From Chloroflexota bacterium (lineage in GTDB: Bacteria > Chloroflexota > Chloroflexia > JAMDCE01), in assembly GCA_023489135.1 (NCBI GenBank), contig JAMDCE010000171.1:9598-17827 (forward strand): a stretch of DNA of 8,230 nt, read 5' to 3'. Of this stretch, positions 1 through 6,183 are shown piece by piece (the first letter of the stretch is position 1; each line of letters starts with the position of its first letter). The position numbers and the translations under genes are program-made. Under the pieces are notes generated by a model, which was given only the letters and a program-made list of their open reading frames with translations, was not told where the DNA came from and did not search any database.

Positions 1-24
1 GGCTCTGAGGCGCGCCGCAGAGCC
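1..24 (-). terminator. Candidate hairpin terminator after the flavoprotein gene
   Basis: A 7-bp inverted repeat, GGCTCTG paired with CAGAGCC, encloses a GC-rich centre that contains the self-complementary GGCGCGCC. It lies 16 bases downstream of the stop codon of the minus-strand flavoprotein gene, where a terminator is expected. Any T-tract on the minus strand would fall beyond the window edge, so a rho-independent terminator cannot be confirmed. Confidence 0.35.
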
Positions 25-39
25 ACAATCTGGGACGTC

Positions 40-882
40 TCACCGGCAATCCAGGGCTGCGTTCCTTCCGGAAATTCGGCCGAATACCGCTCCTTTGGTG
101 AGACCCGTGCCCGCGCAGTAGTTGAAATAGAAGTTGCCGGCGACCTCGCCCGCGGCATACAATCCACGGATCACGTTTCCCTCGGTATCAAGCACCCGCG
201 CGTCCTTGTCCGTCTTGAGACCGCCATAAGTGAAGGTTACCCCGCAGGTAACCGGGTAGGCGTAGAACGGAGGGGTATTGATCCGAGAGGCCCAGTTGCA
301 CTTCTTTGGCTCAAGCCCGGTCGTGGCTTTGCCATCCATTATGGCGGGGTTGTAGACCCCCGACTGAACCGCAGCCGTGAGCTCCTCCACGTTGAGGGGG
401 GCATCCGGGCAGGCGGCGTTGAACTCGTCGACGCTGCGGCCCAGAGCCTCTTCGTCGACGTCGATCTGGACGGCCAGGTCCTCTATCGTATCGGCGACGA
501 TGGGCTTGGACATCTTATACCGCTCCATATGCATGAGCAGATTCAAGCCGATGGTCTTGGCGTCGTAAATCTGGAAACCCATCTGTCGCGGCTGAGCGAG
601 CACGGCACGACCGAGCTTGTTGTAGAACTGATCCTCGGGGTATTCTCTCACGTCGATGTGCTCGGCCTCCTCGTCGGTCATCTGGGGGATCAAAGCCCGG
701 ATGTCGTCCAGACCGTCATAGGAAAACCGATAGATACCGGTGAACCTGGTATTGCCGCCCCGCTCCGATTCCGGGGATTTCTCCAACAGGAGCACCCTAG
801 CACCGTTTTGCACCGCCGACAGCGCCGCGTTGCCGCCGCCCACGACTACTACATCTACATCTGGTCTCTCTTCTACTGCCAT
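40..882 (-). CDS. TcuA-like FAD-dependent dehydrogenase with its central part deleted
   Basis: The 280-residue product resembles FAD-dependent tricarballylate dehydrogenase TcuA and related fumarate reductase-type flavoproteins, which oxidise or reduce small carboxylates in the cytoplasm. The N terminus carries the Rossmann FAD motif VVVVGGGNAA (residues 11-20), LLLEK (31-35) and RGGNTRFTG (41-49). The C terminus carries TPPFYAYPVTCG (203-214), FTYGG (217-221), and the second FAD-contacting stretch GLYAAGE (240-246) to GTGLTKGAVFGR (258-269). Family members have about 460-490 residues. Here EDQFYN (83-88), an N-terminal-half sequence, runs straight into LGRAVLAQP (90-98), which normally lies past residue 300, so roughly 190 residues (the rest of the N-terminal half and the substrate-capping domain) are missing in frame. 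About four residues also seem lost between NAAL and NGARV (18-28). The ATG has GGAG five bases upstream. It is transcribed divergently from the acyl-CoA synthetase gene. The ORF is open but activity is unlikely; it could be called a pseudogene. Confidence 0.75.
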   Translation of the reverse strand: MAVEERPDVDVVVVGGGNAALSAVQNGARVLLLEKSPESERGGNTRFTGIYRFSYDGLDDIRALIPQMTDEEAEHIDVREYPEDQFYNKLGRAVLAQPRQMGFQIYDAKTIGLNLLMHMERYKMSKPIVADTIEDLAVQIDVDEEALGRSVDEFNAACPDAPLNVEELTAAVQSGVYNPAIMDGKATTGLEPKKCNWASRINTPPFYAYPVTCGVTFTYGGLKTDKDARVLDTEGNVIRGLYAAGEVAGNFYFNYCAGTGLTKGAVFGRISGRNAALDCR

Positions 883-887
883 CTATG

Positions 888-900
888 CTCCACTCCCTCA
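888..900 (-). promoter_or_regulatory. Ribosome binding site of the flavoprotein gene
   Basis: On the minus strand the sequence TGAGGGAGTGGAG precedes the ATG at 882. GGAG ends five bases before the ATG and a second purine-rich stretch (GAGGGAG) lies just upstream. This supports the ATG at 882 as the start. Confidence 0.5.
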
Positions 901-1016
901 ACGTGATTTTAATCCCAACAAACCGTTTACCAGCCATTCTACGCCAATTCGGTCGCGGAGACATCACACTGTAGGGTGAAGAAAATAAGACCGATGAGTG
1001 AGATTGCTTCACCTTA

Positions 1017-1025
1017 TGCTATAAT
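1017..1025 (+). promoter_or_regulatory. Extended -10 promoter for the acyl-CoA synthetase gene
   Basis: The sequence TGCTATAAT is a perfect extended -10 element (TGN plus TATAAT). No good -35 hexamer lies 16-18 bases upstream, which is tolerated with an extended -10. Transcription would start near 1032, leaving a leader of about 30 bases that holds the Shine-Dalgarno site. A 7-bp inverted repeat, GGTGAAG (975-981) and CTTCACC (1007-1013), overlaps the upstream part of the promoter and could be an operator; seven bases alone is weak evidence. Confidence 0.55.
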
Positions 1026-1063
1026 GCCTGGAAGCTGGAAGCCTCGTTCGCGGAGATAATACA

Positions 1064-1784
1064 TTGGCAACAGGACAAAGTTCAGGGAAGGTGCTGGAAG
1101 AAATCCGCCGAGCCGGGAGAACACGGCTGAGCGAGCACGAGTCCAAGGAGTTGCTCCGCGAAAGCGGCCTCCCGGTTACCTCGGAGACACGGGCAAAGAC
1201 TCGGGAAGAGCTGGTCGCGGCGTTGAAGGACTTGGCTTTCCCCGTAGTCATCAAGGTGGATTCCCCGGACATCTCGCATAAGACCGAGGCGGGTGCCGTG
1301 AAACTCAATTGCCGCACCGTCGAGGAGGCTCTGGTCGCCTTCGACGAGGTGACGGCTAACGCCCACGGATACGACCCGGCGGCACGCATCGACGGGGTGC
1401 TGGTGCAAGAAATGCTCTCGGGCGGCGTGGAGTGCATAATCGGGATGAAGACCGACGCTCAGTTCGGCCCGGTGGTGGTGTTCGGTCTGGGGGGAATCTT
1501 TGTGGAGATTCTACAGGACATCAGCGTGAGGGTGGCTCCGGTGACGCACCGCGAGGCCCTGGATATGATCGAGAGAAACGAAAGGCTCGCGGCTGCTGCA
1601 GGGAGCCAGGGGGCAAGCGCCATGCGACGTCGAAGCGCTGGCCCACGCCATTGTGAGCCTCTCGGTACTCTCCACCGACCTGGAGGAGCACCTGTCGGAG
1701 ATCGATATCAACCCGTTGATGGTATTCCCGAAAGGCAACGGCGTGAAGGCCGCCGACGCCCTGGTCATATTGCGCTCGCTATGA
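1064..1784 (+). pseudogene. ADP-forming acetate/acyl-CoA synthetase beta subunit (ATP-grasp), frameshifted
   Basis: This encodes the beta (ATP-grasp) subunit of ADP-forming acyl-CoA synthetase, which interconverts acyl-CoA, ADP and phosphate with the free acid, CoA and ATP in the cytoplasm. Recognisable parts are LSEHESKELLRESGLPV near the N terminus, the core FPVVIKVDSPDISHKTEAG, VQEMLSGGVECIIGMK, and the glycine-rich FGLGGIFVEILQD followed by VRVAPV. At about 1571 one extra base breaks the frame. Reading on from 1572 in the next frame restores the expected C terminus (TKGSRLLQGARG, CDVEALAHAIVSL, EIDINPLMVFPKG, ADALVILRSL), ending at TGA 1782-1784. The repaired protein would be about 239 residues, a normal length for a separate beta subunit. 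The start is TTG with GGAG eight bases upstream. Without repair, translation continues as unrelated sequence to 2104. No alpha subunit is visible. The change could be a real mutation or a single-base sequencing error in GAGAGAAA. Confidence 0.85.
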
Positions 1785-1798
1785 ACCCCACGCCATCT

Positions 1799-2059
1799 GC
1801 CGAACTCTACCACCCGACCATCGCCCGAGTACCCGTACACGATCGGGAAGCCAAAGTCTCCTTCAACAATGGGCATGTCCAGGGCAAGGCTGGAAGACAC
1901 CTGTCCGCGGTACAGGAGCACTTCTGCGCCCGGGCTACCAGCCGGGGCGATAGCTCGAAGCCGCACGTTGTCGGAACCAACCGCCTGAAGCGGCTACCGC
2001 CGCAGCTCCACCTGGCACGGCCCCGCGAACCAGGCGCCGGCGGCCGTGCGCTCTCCCAT
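1799..2059 (-). pseudogene. Remnant of a zinc-type medium-chain (MDR) dehydrogenase, N-terminal part only
   Basis: On the minus strand, from ATG 2057-2059, the reading frame gives AWFAGPCQVELRR, then a TAG stop (1994-1996), then in the same frame PLQAVGSDNVRLRAIAPAG, GAEVLLYRGQV, LALDMPIVEGDFGFPIVYGY and GRVVEFG. This order matches the N-terminal domain of zinc-binding alcohol dehydrogenase-like MDR proteins (typically LWFTGPRxVELREEPLP, then GTEMLxYRGQ, then YPLxYGYAAVGRVVEVG). Only about 87 codons of a family usually over 300 residues long are left; recognisable sequence stops at about 1799, just beyond the end of the converging acyl-CoA synthetase gene. The TAG could come from a single change of a GAG codon, because glutamate is usual at this position. 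No Shine-Dalgarno site is seen. It is a non-functional fragment. Confidence 0.7.
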
Positions 2060-2275
2060 GCTATCTGCAACGCTTATTCTCCTATCGTCTCGAACTTGGA
2101 GTGAATCGGCCTGATCCTCAAGGGACGGAAAGGGTTTACGGCGACCACGGTGCAAGTCTCGTGCCAGGCAATCGGGATCTGGTCCGGCTGGCAAGGCTGC
2201 GCAGACAGCAGGGCAGCAACATTGTGAGCGACCCTATAATCAGCAAGCTGGTACAGAAATTGCGGGATTTGGGCC
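2060..2275. other. Unassigned spacer upstream of the sensor kinase
   Basis: I recognise no protein family on either strand here. A TATAAT hexamer lies at 2235-2240 on the plus strand, but no matching -35 element is found at normal spacing; it might act as a weak promoter for the kinase fragment. The region may hold further degraded sequence, because the GAF homology of the kinase begins abruptly at about 2276. Confidence 0.3.
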
Positions 2276-2296
2276 TGGCCGAGAACAAATCGAGAG

Positions 2297-3010
2297 GTGG
2301 CGCATCAACAAAGGATGGAGACTGTCCGCAGCGAAGGGATAAGGGGAGACGTGGCAGCTCAGAGTCACCTCTGGAAAAACGGCAAACCACTCCACCTCAT
2401 CTGTACCGTGGCGGACTTCTTCGCCGTGGCCATCGAAAACGCCCGCCTGCACCGTAACCTGCGCGATCGCGAGCGACAGGTCGCCCTGCTTCTCAGGGCA
2501 ACCATCGACGCTCAGGAACTGGAAAGGCAGCGTATTTGCCTGGAGGTTCACGACGGCGTGGCCCAGACGCTGGCCGCCGCCTCTCACTACCTCGAAGCTC
2601 TGGACGGCCATCCTGCGCTGGCCGGCAAGCTACTCGACTACGTCCGCAACGCCGCCGAGCTCGTCCACCGCGCCGTCCGCGAGGCCCGCGAGGTTATCTC
2701 CACGCTGCGCCCGGCCGCGCTCGACACGCTCGGGGTGGTAGAAACGCTGCGCAGCGAGATGGCGGATATTCGAGACCGGATGGGCCTGCACCTATATTTC
2801 CAGGCCGATGTTGTGCGCCTCCCCAGCGAGATCGAGACCACGCTGTACCGGATCGTTCACGAAGCGGTCAACAACGTGATAAAGCACGCTCGCGCGTGCA
2901 ATGTAATCATTCACATCAGGAAAACAGGTGGCCATGTCGTCCTGTCGATAGAGGATGATGGTCGAACAATATACTCATGGATGCTTTCTCGATGGATGCT
3001 CTGCCGATGA
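2297..3010 (+). CDS. Sensor histidine kinase (partial GAF, HisKA_3, HATPase_c), truncated at both ends
   Basis: The product resembles NarL-partner type sensor kinases. Residues 1-50 are a damaged GAF domain: METVRSEGIRGDVA, then HLWKNGKPL directly followed by the closing helix VADFFAVAIENARLH (38-52), with the strands normally between them missing. In-frame GAF-like sequence (PRTNRE) continues upstream of the GTG at 2297 to about 2279, so that start is nominal. The dimerisation and phosphoacceptor motif is ERQRICLEVHDGVAQ (76-90), with H85 as the likely phosphorylated histidine. The ATPase N-box is HEAVNNVIKHA (188-198) and the D-box is IEDDGR (218-223). The expected glycine-rich GLGLxGMRER segment is absent: after DDGR the sequence changes to unrelated residues and stops. 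ATP binding and kinase activity are therefore unlikely. No response regulator gene is next to it. No convincing Shine-Dalgarno site precedes the GTG. It is best regarded as an open but decayed gene. Confidence 0.75.
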   Translation: MAHQQRMETVRSEGIRGDVAAQSHLWKNGKPLHLICTVADFFAVAIENARLHRNLRDRERQVALLLRATIDAQELERQRICLEVHDGVAQTLAAASHYLEALDGHPALAGKLLDYVRNAAELVHRAVREAREVISTLRPAALDTLGVVETLRSEMADIRDRMGLHLYFQADVVRLPSEIETTLYRIVHEAVNNVIKHARACNVIIHIRKTGGHVVLSIEDDGRTIYSWMLSRWMLCR

Positions 3011-3111
3011 TTGAACTAGATGATCGGGCACCATTATTGTTGCACGGCGTCCTGGAAGAGACGCGAGATATCGCGTCTCTACTGCGCGGCTCTCATCGAG
3101 CAGTCAAATAG
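2977..3111 (+). CDS. Possible small ORF overlapping the kinase 3' end
   Basis: A 44-codon frame begins at ATG 2977 inside the last codons of the kinase fragment and ends at TAG 3109-3111. It has a plausible amphipathic stretch (LLLHGVLEETRDIASLLRG), but I do not recognise a family. It has no good Shine-Dalgarno site, and its last third coincides with the 3057-3080 stem-loop. It may be the tail of a degraded gene, or chance. Confidence 0.15.
   Translation: MDAFSMDALPMIELDDRAPLLLHGVLEETRDIASLLRGSHRAVK
3057..3080. repeat. Perfect 10-bp stem-loop
   Basis: AGAGACGCGA and TCGCGTCTCT form a perfect 10-bp stem with the four-base loop GATA. It lies 47 bases after the kinase stop codon. No T-run follows on either side, so a classical intrinsic terminator is not supported. 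The arm sequence CGCGTCTC recurs at 3259-3266. Confidence 0.5.
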
Positions 3112-3120
3112 CGTTTGCTG

Positions 3121-3142
3121 CGCCGGATTATTTAAGCCGGCG
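3121..3142. repeat. Short GC stem-loop with AT-rich loop
   Basis: CGCCGG (3121-3126) and CCGGCG (3137-3142) can pair around a ten-base AT-rich loop. It is the second of three inverted repeats clustered between the convergent kinase and HAD genes. The stem is short and could be coincidental in GC-rich DNA. Confidence 0.3.
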
Positions 3143-3197
3143 GGGCATCTCAGGTCGGTGTAAGCCTTTCAGATATGGGGGCCCCAGTGGATTCCCG

Positions 3198-3231
3198 AGA
3201 CCGACGCGGTTTTCGAAAACCGCGTCGGTCT
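3198..3231. terminator. Perfect 34-bp palindrome between convergent genes
   Basis: The half-site AGACCGACGCGGTTTTC is followed immediately by its exact reverse complement, so 34 bases form a perfect palindrome centred on CG at 3214-3215 with no spacer. It lies between two genes that converge (kinase ending at 3010, HAD gene ending at 3326), the usual place for a bidirectional terminator; the transcript would form a very stable hairpin. There is no U-tract outside the stem, but the TTTTC run inside it is unusual for a terminator. A binding site for a dimeric protein or a dispersed palindromic repeat are alternatives. Confidence 0.5.
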
Positions 3232-3325
3232 AACCCCCAGCCCTAGAGACAAGAACCCCGCGTCTCAACCGGGACACGGCTCGCCCGACGCTACTGAACG
3301 GGTCCACCGACTGGACCTTGGCCCC

Positions 3326-3808
3326 TTAGCATTCTGGCCTCCGGTCTTTCCTCTCACGTCTTCGCATGCGGGCCTTGGCAGCTTTGGCCTCGGGCATCTC
3401 GGGGACGGGCAACATGTGGGCGGCCAGGGCCTGGGTCTGTTGCTCTACCGCCCAGCAGTTGGCGGTATCGTCGTCGATCATGAGATGGACATCGCGGTCG
3501 CGAACTTCCTGCACCTTGAACTCGGCCACGGTCCCCTGCCAATCCTCGGGTCGCATGACCAGCTCAGTATAGCGGATTTCCAGGCAGTCCAGGAGCTCCT
3601 GGGTCTGCCTCCGCCGATCTTCTTGCCGTCCGGTGATTATGTAGACTTCGTTTCCCCGATCCAGCAGGGCATCTATCAGGCGCTTGAAATGGCGGGGCGC
3701 CTGGGAAATCGTACCATCGATGTCGATGCCAAAACGCAATGGGCCGGGGGCAATCGAGCGTTTTCTAGTTCCAGTGCTTGTCGGATGAGAGACCGCCTTG
3801 TCCGTCAT
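3326..3808 (-). CDS. HAD-superfamily phosphatase, 5'-nucleotidase-like
   Basis: This 160-residue protein carries the four HAD signatures in order: FGIDIDGT (27-33) with D29 as the likely nucleophile and D31 as the general acid/base, YIITGR (56-61) as motif II, a lysine around 98 (AEFKVQ) as a possible motif III, and LMIDDD (109-114) as the acidic metal-binding motif IV. The order and size resemble small cytoplasmic HAD hydrolases annotated as 5'(3')-deoxyribonucleotidase-like proteins; the actual substrate cannot be read from the sequence. The last 18 residues are rich in lysine and arginine (AKAAKARMRRRERKDRR), an unusual basic tail that might bind nucleic acid. AGGTGG six bases upstream of the ATG supports the start. 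It looks intact, unlike most of its neighbours. It lies 172 bases downstream of the molybdoenzyme on the same strand and could be cotranscribed or have its own promoter. Confidence 0.8.
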   Translation of the reverse strand: MTDKAVSHPTSTGTRKRSIAPGPLRFGIDIDGTISQAPRHFKRLIDALLDRGNEVYIITGRQEDRRRQTQELLDCLEIRYTELVMRPEDWQGTVAEFKVQEVRDRDVHLMIDDDTANCWAVEQQTQALAAHMLPVPEMPEAKAAKARMRRRERKDRRPEC

Positions 3809-3814
3809 CTCTGA

Positions 3815-3823
3815 CCACCTCTT
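3815..3823 (-). promoter_or_regulatory. Ribosome binding site of the HAD gene
   Basis: The minus-strand sequence AAGAGGTGG is a strong Shine-Dalgarno match, with six bases between it and the ATG at 3808. It fixes the start of the HAD gene and rules out the longer overlapping frame on the same strand. Confidence 0.7.
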
Positions 3824-3980
3824 GATGATGTTTCCACACCCGGCGCTCTTTCACGTGAGCCTGACGCAGGCTGCCACACCGCCTTCCCACTCCAAAGAGG
3901 AAGCGACGTGCGACGGCGTCCACATCATGGCCATAGGCCAAGGAGGAAGTAGTTCCGGACATCCTGGCGGCGGCCGGCTC

Positions 3981-6170
3981 TTAACGGTCCACCATTCTTG
4001 TTACTTCACATAGCAGCGCTTTGAGCACCGGGAAGCCGGAGATGGGGTCGCGGTTGTCCGGGTCCGTCAGGTAGTTGGCGTTGGCATCGCGCCAGGCCTG
4101 GGCCTGAATCGGACTACCCCCTCCCACGTTTACCTCGACCGCTCCGGGCAACACCGCATCGGTCACCTTGGCCGTGAATGGCACCCTCCCCCGCGGCGAT
4201 TCCACCCAAACACGGTCGCCGTTCTTTATGTCACGATCTCTGGCATCAACCGGATGCATCAGCACGAAGGGCTCGGGCTGAAGCTTCAACAGGCCCGGTA
4301 TGTTCAGGTGCTGGCTCCGGAAGGTCGATTGTATTCGAGCCCCGGTGTTCAGCACCAGCGGATACCTGCTCTTCACCGCGGCGTTGCGCTCCGATTGCGG
4401 GCCCTCGACCGGCTCGGTGTAGGTCGGCAAGCCATCGTAGCCGTAGTCCATCAGCATGCGCGAGACTATCTCCATCTTCCCCGATGGCGTCTCAAACCCC
4501 GGCTTTCCGTCCGCGCGCAGCGACCCCTTCTCGTATTTCTTGTAGGTCACCTCTTTCTTCCCAAACCTGACGCCCTCGGGGTGTGCCCGGAGCTCCTCTA
4601 GCGAGACCGGGTGGTCCTTGAGCACGAACTCGACCAGATCCTCCTCGCTTTGCGGGTAGAGATGGCCGTAGCCCAGCCTTCGAGTAAACTCGGCCATGAT
4701 GTTGTAGTCGCTCCTGGCCTCTCCCAGCGGCTCGACGACCCGATTGCGGAGCTGCACGTAGTTCGGGTAGTGCTGATAGGCGTGATTCTCGAAATAGGTG
4801 GTGGCCGGCAGAACGAAGTCCGCGTATCGGGCGTCGGCCGTCATGAAGCGATCCACGCACACCAGCAAGTCGAGCTTGGCCAAACACCGCTTCCACAGCT
4901 CGGGGTTCGGATAGCCGGTGAGTATGGAAGCGCCGAAGACCAGCAGCGCCTTGATAGGGTAAGGGTCGCCGTGAAGAATGGCGCGAGGAGCCTCCATAAA
5001 CTGGGCTGATTTGGTCAGATCGACAAACAAGGGGTATTTGTCGGCGCCAATGGGCTTGACGCCCTCGGGAGGCTCGATATCGGTGCGCCGGTAAGGGCTC
5101 TTGCCCAGGGGCCTGAGAACCAGTCCGCCGGGCTCGTCCAGGTGCCCGCAAATCCCCCACAGCGCCAGCACCGCCCTGATGCTCTGGACGCCGCAGTTGC
5201 TGTATTCCAGCCCCGTGTAGGAGCAAAGCGTCGTTCCACGGGTAGCGGCGATGGCACGCGCCGCCTCAACCACCACCTCCTCCGGCACCCTCGTTATGCC
5301 GGCCACCTCCTTGGGGCTGAACTCCCGAACGTACCGGCTCAGCTCCTTGAAGCCCACCGTCCAGTTCTCCACGAACTCCCGGTCGTAGAGGCCCTCCTGG
5401 ATTATCACGTTCATCATTCCCAGAGCCAGGGCGCCGTCGGTGCCGGAACGTATGGGAATGAACTGGTCGGCTTTAGAGGCCATCTCGTTGCGCATGTGGT
5501 CTATGACGAGGACCTTCGCACCCCTCTTCTTAGCCTCGAGTATCTTCCGCATAACTATGGGGGGCGAATCGGTGGCCGGGTTGGCACCCCACACCACGAT
5601 CAGATTGGCATTGCCGTAGTCGGCCACGGCGTCACGCATGGGCAAACCCAGCGTCGGGATCGGAGCCAGGAGGCCCTTGGAGACAAAGCAGAGGGAGCCG
5701 CAACCGCAGTTGTTAGGCGATCCGAACGGGAAGATCAGGCTCTTGGAGCTGTTGGAATCGAGCCCTTTGGGAGCGAAGGGGTCGACGAGCGAGGTGTCGA
5801 ACACGCCCCGGCCCATGTACGTCATGACGGCTTCCGGCCCAACGGTCCGCTTGATCTCCTCCAGCTTTTCGACGATTCTGCCGAAGGCATCGTCCCAGGT
5901 AATGCGCTCAAAGCGCCCCTCGCCCTTTTCCCCTACCCTAGCCAGAGGATGCTGCAATCGGTCCGGCGAGTAGACTATCTCCTTGGCGTGGGCCCCCCGA
6001 ACGCATACGATGCCCATCGGGTGATCCTTGCGCGGAAGAATCCTATCGATCTTGCCGTCGACGAGCTCCACGTCAACCCCACAAGCGCCCGGGCAGATGC
6101 CGCAAACGCTTGTCACCACCTTCTTTTCCGGTCTTTCGGATGCGGCCGATGACATATGTCCTTGATTCAT
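3981..6170 (-). CDS. Molybdopterin-dependent oxidoreductase (DMSO reductase family catalytic subunit)
   Basis: A complete 729-residue bis-MGD molybdenum or tungsten enzyme. The N-terminal 4Fe-4S site is C-x2-C-x3-C with C23, C26, C30 plus C56 in GIVCVRG. The molybdopterin core follows: RITWDDAF (89-96), FGSPNNCGCGSLCF (149-162), where a cysteine near 155-157 may ligate the metal, LIVVWGANPA, and FIPIRSGTDGALALGMM. The MGD-binding C-terminal domain spans about 603-725 (YPLVLNTGAR, HPVDARDRDIKNGDRVWVESPRG). The family includes thiosulfate/polysulfide reductases, formate dehydrogenases and acetylene hydratase; I cannot assign the substrate. No Tat signal (twin arginine plus hydrophobic stretch) is present, so it should be cytoplasmic. 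No ferredoxin-like or membrane-anchor subunit is adjacent. The ATG at 6170 is preferred over an upstream in-frame start at 6380 because GGGAGG lies seven bases before it and the extension runs over the UroD ORF in another frame. It is downstream of the mini-UroD ORF and probably cotranscribed with it. Confidence 0.93.
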   Translation of the reverse strand: MNQGHMSSAASERPEKKVVTSVCGICPGACGVDVELVDGKIDRILPRKDHPMGIVCVRGAHAKEIVYSPDRLQHPLARVGEKGEGRFERITWDDAFGRIVEKLEEIKRTVGPEAVMTYMGRGVFDTSLVDPFAPKGLDSNSSKSLIFPFGSPNNCGCGSLCFVSKGLLAPIPTLGLPMRDAVADYGNANLIVVWGANPATDSPPIVMRKILEAKKRGAKVLVIDHMRNEMASKADQFIPIRSGTDGALALGMMNVIIQEGLYDREFVENWTVGFKELSRYVREFSPKEVAGITRVPEEVVVEAARAIAATRGTTLCSYTGLEYSNCGVQSIRAVLALWGICGHLDEPGGLVLRPLGKSPYRRTDIEPPEGVKPIGADKYPLFVDLTKSAQFMEAPRAILHGDPYPIKALLVFGASILTGYPNPELWKRCLAKLDLLVCVDRFMTADARYADFVLPATTYFENHAYQHYPNYVQLRNRVVEPLGEARSDYNIMAEFTRRLGYGHLYPQSEEDLVEFVLKDHPVSLEELRAHPEGVRFGKKEVTYKKYEKGSLRADGKPGFETPSGKMEIVSRMLMDYGYDGLPTYTEPVEGPQSERNAAVKSRYPLVLNTGARIQSTFRSQHLNIPGLLKLQPEPFVLMHPVDARDRDIKNGDRVWVESPRGRVPFTAKVTDAVLPGAVEVNVGGGSPIQAQAWRDANANYLTDPDNRDPISGFPVLKALLCEVTRMVDR

Positions 6171-6177
6171 TGCTGTG

Positions 6178-6183
6178 CCTCCC
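6178..6183 (-). promoter_or_regulatory. Ribosome binding site fixing the molybdoenzyme start
   Basis: GGGAGG on the minus strand lies seven bases before ATG 6170 and begins directly after the TAA stop (6184-6186) of the mini-UroD ORF. Ribosomes ending the upstream ORF would stop on top of this site, so translational coupling is plausible. Confidence 0.75.

Noticed and set aside
1785..2104. Continuation of the acyl-CoA synthetase plus-strand frame to 2104
   Set aside because: This is out-of-frame translation after the frameshift; the true C terminus ends at 1784 in the other frame and the dehydrogenase relic is on the opposite strand.
2101..2457. 118-codon plus-strand frame before the kinase
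   Set aside because: It runs into the kinase in a different frame and has low-complexity basic composition without any motif.
3765..3962. 65-codon minus-strand frame upstream of and overlapping the HAD gene
   Set aside because: It overlaps the start of the HAD gene, whose ribosome binding site and motifs are clear, and shows no recognisable family. The 3809-3980 spacer holds nothing else that I can support; a 5-bp repeat TGGCC/GGCCA at 3928-3940 is too short to call.
5142..6152. 336-codon plus-strand open frame opposite the molybdoenzyme
   Set aside because: It lies wholly antisense to an intact, strongly recognised molybdopterin oxidoreductase and has no family motif or ribosome binding site; it is a GC-bias shadow frame.
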